Source of the DNA: Bacteroidia bacterium
GTDB taxonomy: Bacteria; Bacteroidota; Bacteroidia; Flavobacteriales; Flavobacteriaceae
Length of the DNA: 33,571 nt
Assembly: GCA_030429455.1 (NCBI GenBank)
Contig: JAUIFC010000025.1
Span: 1 to 33,571 of the forward strand
Direction of reading: 5' to 3'
The notes beneath the pieces were generated by a model. It had not been told where the DNA came from. It worked only from the letters and a program-made list of their open reading frames with translations, and made no database searches. Positions within the stretch are counted from its first letter, which is position 1; every line of letters starts with the position of its first letter. Shown here in pieces: positions 6,955 through 14,857 of the stretch. Made by a program: the position numbers and the translations under genes.

Positions 6955-9762
6955 ATGAAAACAATGAAGACTAATTTATTTTTATTAATGGTGCTGTCAT
7001 TATTTATTATTTCGTGTGATAGCGATGACGATAATAATGGAGGCGGTACTACTGATCCTGGTTTTTCTGGCACAATAACAGAGGACCTTACATTAGACCC
7101 TAACACAACTTACACGCTTTCTGGAGAAGTACTAGTTGCAGATGGCGTTACGTTAACAATTCCTGCTGGAACAGAAATTGTTTCCGATGCTGGAACTGGA
7201 AACTACTTAGCTGTTTTACAAGGAGGTACTATCGACATCCAAGGAACAGCAAGCAGTCCTGTTGTAATGAGATCAAATGGCAACGCTGGTGCTTGGGGTG
7301 GTTTATTACTTTGCGGTAATGCACCTACAACAGCTGGAACAAATGTTACTGCAGAAGTTGGTGGTTTAGTTTATGGTGGAACAGACGAAACTGACAGTTC
7401 TGGAAACATCGACTACTTGATCATTAGAGATGCTGGTGCACAAATCAATCAAGATTCTCAGTACAACGGTTTATCATTATATGCTGTTGGTTCTGGAACA
7501 ACTATCGACAATGTAGCGATAATCAATGGTGCTGATGATGGTGTTGAATTCTTTGGTGGTACTGTTTCTGCATCTAACATGTATTTGGAGAACAACGAAG
7601 ACGACGCTGTTGACTGGACGGAAGGTTGGAATGGAACTTTATCCGATACTTATGTTGTCAATACTATCCAAGGTTTTTCAACTGCAATCGAAGCTGATGG
7701 TAACGCAAGTAACCCAACTATAGAAAACTTTACAGCTATTTCTTCAAACGGAGGATTAGCTATTCAAATGAAAGCTGCTTCTACAGCAACAATCAATGGA
7801 TTTACCGCAACTGGTTTTACAACTTTATTCGAATTTGCTGGTACTTCTACAGCTGCAGAATTAGTAATTGACGGTGCTGCTGCCGATACTGCGGACGATG
7901 CTGTTTACGATACGTCTTCAACAAACTCAAGTGACTTTGCATGGGCAACATCTACTGATACAGGTAACCAATTGCCTTCAAACATCACTTCGGATACAAC
8001 TTTAGATGCTTCTATAGAATATTCTGTTGTTGGTCCAGTATTAGTAAACTCTGGTGCGACTTTAACAATTCCTGCTGGAACTGTAATCGTTTCTGCTTCA
8101 GGAACTGCAAATTATTTAGCTGTTTTACAAGGTGGTGCAATCGACATCCAAGGAACGATAGACAATCCAGTAGAAATGCGTTCTGCTGATGGTAACCCAT
8201 GGGGTGGATTATTAATTTGTGGTAACGCAACAACAACGGCAGGTACAAATGTTACTGCAGAAGTTGGTGGTTTAGTGTATGGTGGTACAAATGACACTGA
8301 GTCTTCTGGTAACATCGATTACTTAATCTTAAGAAATACAGGTGCTCAAATCAATGCTGATTCTCAGTTTAACGGTCTTTCTCTTTACGCTGTTGGTTCT
8401 GGAACTACTATTGATAATGTGGCTGTTATCGCAGGTGCTGACGACGGTATCGAGTTCTTCGGAGGAACAGTAAGTGTTTCAAATTTCTATGCTGAAAACA
8501 TTGAAGACGATGCAATCGACTGGACTGAAGGTTGGAATGGTACAATGGATACAGCTTACCTTGTGAATACAATCCAAGGATTCTCTACAGCTATCGAAGC
8601 TGATGGTACTGCAAGTAACCCAACTTTAAATAATTTAACAGCGATTTCTTCTACTGGAGGTTTAGCTATTCAAATGAAAGCGGCTTCTACAGCTACAATC
8701 AATGGTTTTTCAGCAACTGGTTTCTCTACTTTATTTGAATTTGCTGGTACGTCCACTGCGGCAGAATTAGTCATTGATGGTGCGGCTGCAGATACTGCAG
8801 ACGATGCTGTTTATCAATCATCACCAACAAACTCGAGTAACTTTGCATGGGCGACTGGCGATTTAGAATCAGATCAATTACCTTCAAACATTACATCCGA
8901 CTTAACACTAGATGCTAGTGTATTATATACAATCAATGGTCCAGTACTTGTTAACTCTGGTGTTACTTTAACAATACCAGCTGGTACTGAAATCGTTTCT
9001 GCTTCAGGTACTGCAAACTATCTTGCTGTATTACAAGGTGGTTCTATAGATATCCAAGGAGATATGGCAAACCCAGTTGAAATGCGTTCTGTTGACGGTC
9101 AGCCTTGGGGTGGTTTGTTAATTTGTGGAAACTCTACAACTACTGCAGGTGTAAACGTTGTTGCCGAAGTTGGAGGTCTAGTTTACGGTGGTACAACGCC
9201 TGGCGAATCTTCTGGTAATATTGACTACTTGATTTTAAGAAATACTGGTGCTCAAATCAACGCTGATTCTCAGTTTAACGGTCTTTCGCTTTATGCTGTT
9301 GGTTCTGGAACTACTATCGATAATGTTGCTGTTATTGATGGTGCTGACGATGGTATCGAATTCTTTGGTGGAACTGTAAGTGTTACAAACTACTATGCAG
9401 AAAATATTGAAGACGATTCAGTAGATTGGACTGAAGGTTGGAATGGTACTTTAGCAAATTCTTTTGTTAAGCAAACGATCAACGGTTTCTCTACATCTAT
9501 CGAAGCAGATGGTACTGCAAGTAACCCAACATTAACAAACTTCACAGCGATTTCTTCAACTGGTGGTTTAGCAATTCAAATGAAAGCTGCTTCTACAGCA
9601 ACAATCAACGGATTGACGTTATCAGGTTATTCTCTTCAGTTCGAATTTGCTGGTTCTTCAACTGCTGCAGAATTGGTAATAGACGGTGCTGCTGCAAACG
9701 AAGGAACAACTTACAATACTTCAACAACTGTTGAAACTGACTTCCCTTGGATAAATAACTAA
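6955..9762 (+). CDS. Triplicated beta-helix-like surface lipoprotein
   Basis: A predicted lipoprotein of 935 residues. The signal sequence ends in FIIS with lipidated Cys21, followed by DSDDDNN. An acidic run at this place resembles the lipoprotein export signal described in Flavobacterium, so the protein is probably exposed on the cell surface. The remainder is three copies of one domain starting near residues 40, 343 and 645 (unit 302-303 residues, the last shorter). Each copy repeats GVTLTIPAGT, NYLAVLQGG, WGGLL(L/I)CGN, AEVGGLVYGGT, GADDG(V/I)EFFGGTVS, the DWTEGWNGT region and AIQMKAASTATINGF. The short hydrophobic strands with Gly/Asn turns suggest a right-handed beta-helix. It is the last gene of the unit with the TonB-dependent receptor. 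Its ligand is unknown. Confidence 0.85.
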   Translation: MKTMKTNLFLLMVLSLFIISCDSDDDNNGGGTTDPGFSGTITEDLTLDPNTTYTLSGEVLVADGVTLTIPAGTEIVSDAGTGNYLAVLQGGTIDIQGTASSPVVMRSNGNAGAWGGLLLCGNAPTTAGTNVTAEVGGLVYGGTDETDSSGNIDYLIIRDAGAQINQDSQYNGLSLYAVGSGTTIDNVAIINGADDGVEFFGGTVSASNMYLENNEDDAVDWTEGWNGTLSDTYVVNTIQGFSTAIEADGNASNPTIENFTAISSNGGLAIQMKAASTATINGFTATGFTTLFEFAGTSTAAELVIDGAAADTADDAVYDTSSTNSSDFAWATSTDTGNQLPSNITSDTTLDASIEYSVVGPVLVNSGATLTIPAGTVIVSASGTANYLAVLQGGAIDIQGTIDNPVEMRSADGNPWGGLLICGNATTTAGTNVTAEVGGLVYGGTNDTESSGNIDYLILRNTGAQINADSQFNGLSLYAVGSGTTIDNVAVIAGADDGIEFFGGTVSVSNFYAENIEDDAIDWTEGWNGTMDTAYLVNTIQGFSTAIEADGTASNPTLNNLTAISSTGGLAIQMKAASTATINGFSATGFSTLFEFAGTSTAAELVIDGAAADTADDAVYQSSPTNSSNFAWATGDLESDQLPSNITSDLTLDASVLYTINGPVLVNSGVTLTIPAGTEIVSASGTANYLAVLQGGSIDIQGDMANPVEMRSVDGQPWGGLLICGNSTTTAGVNVVAEVGGLVYGGTTPGESSGNIDYLILRNTGAQINADSQFNGLSLYAVGSGTTIDNVAVIDGADDGIEFFGGTVSVTNYYAENIEDDSVDWTEGWNGTLANSFVKQTINGFSTSIEADGTASNPTLTNFTAISSTGGLAIQMKAASTATINGLTLSGYSLQFEFAGSSTAAELVIDGAAANEGTTYNTSTTVETDFPWINN
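7072..9762 (+). repeat. Three tandem ~906-bp coding repeats
   Basis: Three in-frame copies begin at about 7072, 7981 and 8887. Copies 2 and 3 are nearly identical at DNA level over long stretches (for example around 8341-8420 and 9241-9320), while copy 1 differs more. This suggests a later duplication, or gene conversion, between copies 2 and 3. The last copy is shorter and ends in a different C-terminal tail. Confidence 0.85.
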
Positions 9763-9791
9763 GAAAATTAGTCAATTAATATAGAGTTCTC

Positions 9792-9818
9792 AAAAGGCTG
9801 CGATTTCGCAGCCTTTTT
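9792..9818 (+). terminator. Rho-independent terminator after the lipoprotein gene
   Basis: AAAAGGCTGCGA and TCGCAGCCTTTT form a strong GC-containing stem with a small loop, followed by a T run. It lies 30 bp after the lipoprotein stop and separates this unit from the suf operon. Confidence 0.9.
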
Positions 9819-9841
9819 CATTTTCTAAAATGTTAATTGAA

Positions 9842-9886
9842 ATTTAGATTAAATCTACATAATGTATATTTGCACTCATTCTAAAT
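9842..9886 (+). promoter_or_regulatory. suf operon promoter with Fur-like 9-1-9 inverted repeat
   Basis: ATTTAGATT-A-AATCTACAT at 9842-9860 is an interrupted palindrome with 9-bp arms and a central A; the inner 13 bp (9845-9857) are perfect. Directly downstream is TATATTTG (9865-9872), an exact match to TAnnTTTG. A related half-site in inverse orientation, ATTCTAAAT, lies at 9878-9886. The arm length and central base match the geometry of Fur-family boxes, and the downstream genes make Fe-S clusters. Iron or cluster-dependent repression is therefore a reasonable inference. An Rrf2/IscR-type site is an alternative. The nearest upstream TTG is 25 bp from the -7 element, longer than usual. Confidence 0.5.
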
Positions 9887-9930
9887 AAGATAATTTTAGG
9901 TAATATTAACCAATAGAAAGCGAATGACTT

Positions 9931-10260
9931 ATGATAAAAGTGAGCGAACAGGCAAGAACTAAACTCATTAGCCTTATGACAGAAGAAGGCTATGATGCCT
10001 TTAAAGACTATGTAAGAGTTGGTGTAAAAAGTGGTGGTTGTTCAGGATTATCCTATGAACTTAAATTTGATAAAGACCAGCATGACAACGATAAAGTATT
10101 TGAAGATAACAACATCAAAATAGCAGTAAATAAGAGCAGTTTTCTTTACCTAGCAGGAACAACTTTGGAGTATTCAGGCGGACTTAATGGAAAAGGCTTT
10201 GTCTTTCAAAACCCAAATGCACAACGAACTTGTGGATGTGGCGAATCTTTTAGCTTGTAG
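9931..10260 (+). CDS. sufA: A-type Fe-S carrier SufA/IscA
   Basis: A small cytoplasmic scaffold/carrier of the HesB/IscA family, 109 residues, which takes Fe-S clusters from SufBCD to target proteins. The three cluster ligands are present as Cys37 (SGGCSGLSY) and Cys101/Cys103 (RTCGCGESF). The ATG at 9931 gives the canonical start MIKVSEQA; an ATG at 9924 is out of frame. First gene of the suf operon, behind a promoter with an inverted repeat. Its stop codon is also the first unit of the heptamer-periodic spacer leading to sufB. Confidence 0.95.
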   Translation: MIKVSEQARTKLISLMTEEGYDAFKDYVRVGVKSGGCSGLSYELKFDKDQHDNDKVFEDNNIKIAVNKSSFLYLAGTTLEYSGGLNGKGFVFQNPNAQRTCGCGESFSL

Positions 10261-10354
10261 CTATTAGCACATAGCGATTAGCCATTAAGTTGAATTTGCT
10301 AAGGGCTAAGAACTAAAAGCTAACTACTTATTACTAACGACTAACAACTAAAAC
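10258..10354 (+). repeat. Degenerate heptamer array filling the sufA-sufB spacer
   Basis: The whole spacer can be cut into 7-bp units, starting with the sufA stop: TAGCTAT, TAGCACA, TAGCGAT, TAGCCAT, TAAGTTG, AATTTGC, TAAGGGC, TAAGAAC, TAAAAGC, TAACTAC, TTATTAC, TAACGAC, TAACAAC, then TAAAAC before the sufB ATG. Twelve of fourteen steps begin with TAG or TAA. Because 7 is not a multiple of 3, these stops fall in all three frames. The period is directly visible; any function is unknown. Confidence 0.8.
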
Positions 10355-11800
10355 ATGGCTTATACCGAACACGAATTAGAACAAGACCTGAAAAATAAGG
10401 AATACGAATATGGATTTTATACCGACATCGAATCCGACACGTTTCCTCCTGGTCTTAACGAAGAGATTGTCATAGCAATTTCTAAAAAGAAAGATGAGCC
10501 AGAATGGATGACAGAATGGAGGCTCGAAGCTTACAGAAATTGGGTTAAAATGGAAGAGCCAAATTGGGCAAATATCGGTTACGAAAAACCAAATTATCAG
10601 AATATTTCATATTATTCTGCGCCTAATAAAAAACCAAAATATGAAAGCCTTGACGAAGTCGATCCAGAGTTATTGGACACGTTCAATAAGTTAGGTATTT
10701 CTTTGGATGAACAAAAGAAACTCGCTGGAGTAGCTGTCGATGTGGTTATGGACTCGGTTTCTGTGGCAACGACATTCAAGAAAACGTTGGCTGAAAAAGG
10801 CATTATCTTTTGTTCGATGTCAGAAGCCATTCAAGAACATCCTGAATTGGTAAAAAAATACATTGGCTCTGTTGTTCCTCCAAAAGATAACTTTTTTGCA
10901 GCGTTAAACTCAGCTGTGTTTAGTGATGGTTCTTTCTGCTATATTCCAAAAGGAGTGAGATGTCCAATGGAGTTGTCCACCTATTTTAGAATCAATCAAG
11001 CAGGAACAGGACAATTTGAACGAACGTTGGTTGTTGCAGAAGATTCAAGTTATGTTAGTTACCTTGAAGGTTGTACGGCTCCAATGCGAGATGAAAATCA
11101 ATTGCATGCCGCAGTGGTGGAGTTAATAGCATTGGACAATGCCGAAATTAAATACAGTACGGTACAGAATTGGTTCCCTGGCGATAAAGAAGGCAAAGGC
11201 GGCGTTTTCAATTTTGTGACCAAAAGAGGTATTTGTGAGAAAAACGCAAAAATAAGCTGGACTCAGGTCGAAACAGGTTCTGCAGTAACTTGGAAATATC
11301 CTAGCTGCGTCCTTAAAGGTGATAATTCTATTGGAGAGTTTTATTCGATAGCTTTAACCAACAATTACCAGCAAGCGGACACAGGAACCAAAATGATTCA
11401 TTTAGGCAACAATACTAAATCTACCATTATATCCAAAGGAATTTCTGCTGGACGTTCTCAAAACTCTTACAGAGGTTTGGTAAAAGTGAACCCTAGAGCG
11501 AAAAACGCCAGAAATTTCTCTCAGTGCGATTCGCTCTTAATGGGTAATAAATGTGGTGCGCACACTTTTCCATATATTGAAGTGTCTAACAAATCGGCTC
11601 AAATCGAGCATGAAGCAACAACAAGCAAAATAGGTGAAGATCAAATTTTTTATTGCAACCAAAGAGGTATTGATACCGAAAAAGCAATTGCCTTGATCGT
11701 AAACGGATTTAGTAAAGAAGTTTTAAACAAACTTCCAATGGAATTTGCGGTAGAAGCACAAAAATTATTAGAGATTTCTCTTGAAGGTTCTGTAGGTTAA
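10355..11800 (+). CDS. sufB: Fe-S cluster assembly protein SufB
   Basis: A core subunit of the cytoplasmic SufBC2D scaffold on which Fe-S clusters are built, 481 residues. The beta-helix core is present. Two cysteines matching the functional ones of E. coli SufB (Cys254 and Cys405) are Cys240 in SYLEGCTAP and Cys391 in [11 protein letters not shown], both shifted by 14, in agreement with the 14-residue shorter chain. The N-terminal region ([13 protein letters not shown]) is also typical. The gene follows the heptamer array and precedes a small lipoprotein gene by 14 bp. Confidence 0.97.
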   Translation: MAYTEHELEQDLKNKEYEYGFYTDIESDTFPPGLNEEIVIAISKKKDEPEWMTEWRLEAYRNWVKMEEPNWANIGYEKPNYQNISYYSAPNKKPKYESLDEVDPELLDTFNKLGISLDEQKKLAGVAVDVVMDSVSVATTFKKTLAEKGIIFCSMSEAIQEHPELVKKYIGSVVPPKDNFFAALNSAVFSDGSFCYIPKGVRCPMELSTYFRINQAGTGQFERTLVVAEDSSYVSYLEGCTAPMRDENQLHAAVVELIALDNAEIKYSTVQNWFPGDKEGKGGVFNFVTKRGICEKNAKISWTQVETGSAVTWKYPSCVLKGDNSIGEFYSIALTNNYQQADTGTKMIHLGNNTKSTIISKGISAGRSQNSYRGLVKVNPRAKNARNFSQCDSLLMGNKCGAHTFPYIEVSNKSAQIEHEATTSKIGEDQIFYCNQRGIDTEKAIALIVNGFSKEVLNKLPMEFAVEAQKLLEISLEGSVG

Positions 11801-11814
11801 ACTAAAAATTAGTG

Positions 11815-12240
11815 ATGAAAACAATAAAAGCTCATTTTGTAATTATTGCAACTCTAGTATTTTCAATATGGAGTTGCACGTCCGACAAAAAATCGAAAGC
11901 AACAGAATCTGAAAACCCTATTAAAACAGAAATCAGTGCTTCCAGCATTGTTTTTCAAGGCGAATTTATTCATGTAGATACAGCAGCTGTTCTGAAAGGC
12001 AGTAATTTTATCTACGGCGTAAAAATGGATGAAGTTTCACAACAACTTATATCTCAGGTCAACGAAGTGAAAAACGACGAATACGATGTTATAAATGTTG
12101 TTGTCAAAGGCGAACTATCCAAGAACCCCGCAGAAGGTTGGGAAGAGATCATAACCATTACCTCTATCGAAAAAGTATACCCGCCAAGCCAAATACAAGA
12201 AGAAAAAGTTATAAAATACAGTTCAAAAAAAACAGAATAA
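11815..12240 (+). CDS. Small lipoprotein of unknown function inside the suf operon
   Basis: A 141-residue predicted lipoprotein. A Lys-containing N-terminus and hydrophobic stretch end in SIWSC with the lipidated Cys at about residue 21, followed by a Ser/Lys/Glu-rich linker. The body ([26 protein letters not shown], then VNVVVKGEL and EGWEEIITI) looks like a compact beta domain. I know of no named function. ATG 11815 is preferred to the adjacent GTG at 11812. It lies 14 bp after sufB and only 2 bp before sufC, so it must be cotranscribed with them, which is odd for an envelope protein. Confidence 0.75.
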   Translation: MKTIKAHFVIIATLVFSIWSCTSDKKSKATESENPIKTEISASSIVFQGEFIHVDTAAVLKGSNFIYGVKMDEVSQQLISQVNEVKNDEYDVINVVVKGELSKNPAEGWEEIITITSIEKVYPPSQIQEEKVIKYSSKKTE

Positions 12241-12242
12241 CC

Positions 12243-12995
12243 ATGTTAAAGATAAATAACCTACATGCAGAAGTTGAAGGCAATAAAATTTTAAATGGCC
12301 TTAATCTCGAGATTAAACCTGGTGAAGTGCATGCAATAATGGGACCAAATGGTTCTGGTAAAAGTACCTTAGCTTCAGTTGTAGCAGGTAACGAAGAATA
12401 CGAAGTTACAGAGGGTGAAATAATTTTCGACAAGTCGAATATATTAGAACTTTCTGCAGACGAGCGTGCGCAGAGAGGTATATTTTTATCTTTTCAATAC
12501 CCTGTTGAAATTCCTGGGGTAACTGTAACAAACTTTATTCGAACGGCAATCAATCAAATCCGAAAGGCAAAAGGCTTAAAAGATATGCCAGCAAATGAAA
12601 TGCTAAAGAAGATTCGTGAAAAAGCAGCCATGTTAAGCATGGATCGAAAATTTTTGTCCCGTTCCCTTAACGAAGGTTTTTCTGGAGGAGAAAAAAAGAG
12701 AAACGAAATTTTTCAAATGGCAATGTTGGAACCTAAACTAGCTATTCTAGACGAAACAGATTCTGGACTAGATATCGATGCCTTAAGAATTGTTGCCGAT
12801 GGTGTGAATAAGCTAAGAACCAAAGACAATGCTACACTTGTGATTACCCATTACCAAAGGCTACTGGATTATATCGTCCCAGATGTCGTTCATGTATTAG
12901 TCGATGGAAGAATCATCAAAACTGGCGATAAAGAACTAGCTAAAGAATTGGAAGTTAAAGGTTACGACTGGCTAAGAGAAGAGGCTGTCGTTTAA
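12243..12995 (+). CDS. sufC: Fe-S cluster assembly ATPase SufC
   Basis: The ABC-type ATPase of the SufBC2D complex, cytoplasmic, 250 residues. Walker A is GPNGSGKST (34-42), the signature is GFSGGEKKR (145-153), and Walker B with its catalytic Glu is [12 protein letters not shown] (Glu171). The switch His is in ITHYQRLL (His203). ATG 12243 gives the canonical start [13 protein letters not shown]; a longer reading from 12138 overlaps the preceding lipoprotein gene and is rejected. In most relatives sufD follows directly; here a four-helix-bundle gene with flanking heptamer arrays intervenes. Confidence 0.97.
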   Translation: MLKINNLHAEVEGNKILNGLNLEIKPGEVHAIMGPNGSGKSTLASVVAGNEEYEVTEGEIIFDKSNILELSADERAQRGIFLSFQYPVEIPGVTVTNFIRTAINQIRKAKGLKDMPANEMLKKIREKAAMLSMDRKFLSRSLNEGFSGGEKKRNEIFQMAMLEPKLAILDETDSGLDIDALRIVADGVNKLRTKDNATLVITHYQRLLDYIVPDVVHVLVDGRIIKTGDKELAKELEVKGYDWLREEAVV

Positions 12996-13005
12996 GTTTG
13001 ATGGG

Positions 13006-13033
13006 TTTCAAGTTTCAAGTTTTTGTTTTCAAG
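13006..13033 (-). repeat. Heptamer array left of the four-helix-bundle gene
   Basis: Plus-strand units TTTCAAG (13006-13012), TTTCAAG (13013-13019), a shorter TTTTTG, then TTTTCAAG. Read on the minus strand the unit is AACTTGA, one base different from the AACCTGA word of the array on the other side of the gene. It begins ten bases after the sufC stop. Confidence 0.65.
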
Positions 13034-13035
13034 TT

Positions 13036-13426
13036 GTGGCAACTATAGCTTTTTGAAGATTTAGAAATATGGAAAGAAGCTAGAAGACTATTTGGAATAA
13101 TAAATCGGATAAGCCTAGAAACTAATTTAAAAACGGATTATAAATTAAAAGAACAAATAAGAGGATCAGCTGGCTCGGTCATGGATAATATAGCTGAAGG
13201 ATTTGAAAGAGATGGTAATATGGAGTTTAAGCAGTTTTTGTCAATTGCTAAAGGTTCAGCAGGCGAAACTAGATCACAATTACATAGAATATTTGATTGT
13301 AACTACAATTCTCTAAAGGAATTTAACGTATTAGCAAAAGACTATGAAAGTCTAAATAGAAGGATTTCATCTTTAATTATTTATTTGAATAAAAAAGACT
13401 ACAAAGGAAATAAATTCAAGTCATAA
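13036..13426 (+). pseudogene. Four-helix-bundle (S23/IVP-type) protein gene with a 5' frameshift
   Basis: From 13049 the frame is open to the stop at 13426 and reads LFEDLEIWKEARRLFGII and onward through SAGSVMDNIAEGFERDG and FLSIAKGSAGETRSQ. This is the signature of the four-helix-bundle family encoded in 23S rRNA intervening sequences and related to Avd. No ATG, GTG or TTG is in frame before ATG 13181, which would leave out about 48 conserved residues. A GTG at 13036 starts VATIAF in another frame and meets TGA at 13054. Removing one T from the five-T run at 13050-13054 joins the two and gives 129 residues with the usual N-terminus. So the gene is frameshifted, depends on slippage, or contains a read error. 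An 81-residue product from 13181 is the fallback. Confidence 0.65.
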
Positions 13427-13432
13427 CATTAC

Positions 13433-13519
13433 AAACCTAAACAGAAACCCAAAACCAGAAACCTGAAACCAGAAACCTGAAACCAGAAACCAGAAACCTG
13501 AAATCAGAAACTAGAAACA
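13433..13519 (+). repeat. AAACCWG heptamer array before sufD
   Basis: A tandem array with a 7-bp period. The regular core at 13452-13514 is nine units: AAACCAG, AAACCTG, AAACCAG, AAACCTG, AAACCAG, AAACCAG, AAACCTG, AAATCAG, AAACTAG, with degenerate units before and after. It fills the gap between the four-helix-bundle stop and the sufD ATG at 13526. TGA or TAG occurs at several unit junctions. Confidence 0.85.
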
Positions 13520-13525
13520 AAGAAT

Positions 13526-14839
13526 ATGGATTTAAAAGAAAAATTGTTGTCATCGTATCTTGCTTTTGAAGAAACACTAGATTTGGATAATGATATTCAC
13601 GATATAAGAAATAATGCCATTAAGTATTTTGAAGACACAGGTTTTCCTAACAAAAAATTGGAAGCTTGGAAGTACACTTCACTTAATTCAATTTTAAAAG
13701 AAGATTACAGCATTTTTCCAAAACAAAGCAGCGCAATAGACTATAAAGAGGTCAAACAGTATTTTGTTTACGACATAGACTCTTATCAGATTGTGTTTAT
13801 AGATGGTATTTACTCTTCTCATTTGTCGAAAACAACGCATGATAAATTTGATGCTTGTTTGATGTCGTCTGCATTAAATAGTTCAAAATACAATAAAGTT
13901 ATACAAAAGTATTTTAACAAAATCGCACCAAAAGACAGTTTAACAGCTTTGAACACAGCATTTTCTAAAGAAGGTGCTTACATCTACATTCCAAAAAATG
14001 TGGTTGCAGAAAAGCCAATTCAGATTTTAAATTTTTCAACTGGAAACGAACATGCCTTAATGCTTCAGCCAAGAAATTTAATTGTTGTTGAAGATGGTGC
14101 GCAAGTTCAGATCATCGAAAGACACCAAAGTCTGACGGATAATGCCGTGTTTACAAATTCGGTTACAGAAATTTATGCCGGTAAAAACGCACAAGCTGAT
14201 TATTACAAAATTCAAAGTGATAAAATTTCGTCTTCGTTAATAGACAATACATTTATTAGTCAGGAAAGAGATTCGGAAGTTTCTGTACATACCTTTTCTT
14301 TTGGAGGAAAAATAACACGAAACAATTTGAATTTTTATCAAAATGGTTCAGGGATAAATTCTATTTTAAAAGGGGTTACGATTATAGAAGGCAAACAACA
14401 CGTTGACCACAATACATTAGTACACCACAGACAACCACATTGTGAAAGTCATCAAGATTACAAAGGTATTTTTGCCGATAAAGCAACTGGAGTTTTCAAC
14501 GGAAAAGTATTTGTCGACAAAATTGCTCAGAAAACCGATGCTTACCAAAGTAACAACAACATTGTTATCGACGATGGTGCTACTATAAATACGAAGCCAC
14601 AATTAGAAATATTTGCGGACGATGTAAAATGTAGTCATGGTTGTACCATTGGTCAATTGGATGAAGAAGCCCTGTTTTATATGCAATCCAGAGGGATTCC
14701 AAAAAAAGAAGCAAGAGCGTTGTTGATGTATGCTTTTGCAAATAATGTATTGACAAGTGTAAAAATTCCTGAGCTAAAAACCAGAATTACCAACGAAATA
14801 GCAGATAAAATAGGCGTTCAATTAGGATTTGACTTATAG
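13526..14839 (+). CDS. sufD: Fe-S cluster assembly protein SufD
   Basis: A paralogue of SufB and third subunit of the SufBC2D scaffold, cytoplasmic, 437 residues. It has the typical N-terminal region (FPNKKLEAWKYTSLNSIL) and a beta-helix core. In the conserved DVKCSHGCTIGQ segment Cys369 and His371 correspond to E. coli SufD Cys358/His360, which act at the SufB-SufD interface. HVDHNTLVHHRQPHCESHQ is also characteristic. The ATG lies right after the AAACCWG array, with no evident Shine-Dalgarno sequence. sufS follows after 18 bp. Confidence 0.97.
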   Translation: MDLKEKLLSSYLAFEETLDLDNDIHDIRNNAIKYFEDTGFPNKKLEAWKYTSLNSILKEDYSIFPKQSSAIDYKEVKQYFVYDIDSYQIVFIDGIYSSHLSKTTHDKFDACLMSSALNSSKYNKVIQKYFNKIAPKDSLTALNTAFSKEGAYIYIPKNVVAEKPIQILNFSTGNEHALMLQPRNLIVVEDGAQVQIIERHQSLTDNAVFTNSVTEIYAGKNAQADYYKIQSDKISSSLIDNTFISQERDSEVSVHTFSFGGKITRNNLNFYQNGSGINSILKGVTIIEGKQHVDHNTLVHHRQPHCESHQDYKGIFADKATGVFNGKVFVDKIAQKTDAYQSNNNIVIDDGATINTKPQLEIFADDVKCSHGCTIGQLDEEALFYMQSRGIPKKEARALLMYAFANNVLTSVKIPELKTRITNEIADKIGVQLGFDL

Positions 14840-14857
14840 AGGAAATTAAAAGTAATC

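Noticed and set aside
7526-8315. Extra frames on both strands within the triplicated lipoprotein gene
   Set aside because: Low-complexity by-products of the repeated coding sequence.
6955-9762. Type IX secretion C-terminal domain on the repeat lipoprotein
   Set aside because: The C-terminus is simply the truncated third repeat, and the protein has a lipobox.
12138-12242. N-terminally extended SufC
   Set aside because: Extension overlaps the lipoprotein gene in another frame; the family start is [10 protein letters not shown] at 12243.
13036-13426. Avd protein of a diversity-generating retroelement
   Set aside because: Same fold family, but no reverse transcriptase, template repeat or variable-repeat target is present in the window.
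13433-13519. CRISPR-like array
   Set aside because: Units are 7 bp with no spacers and no cas genes nearby.
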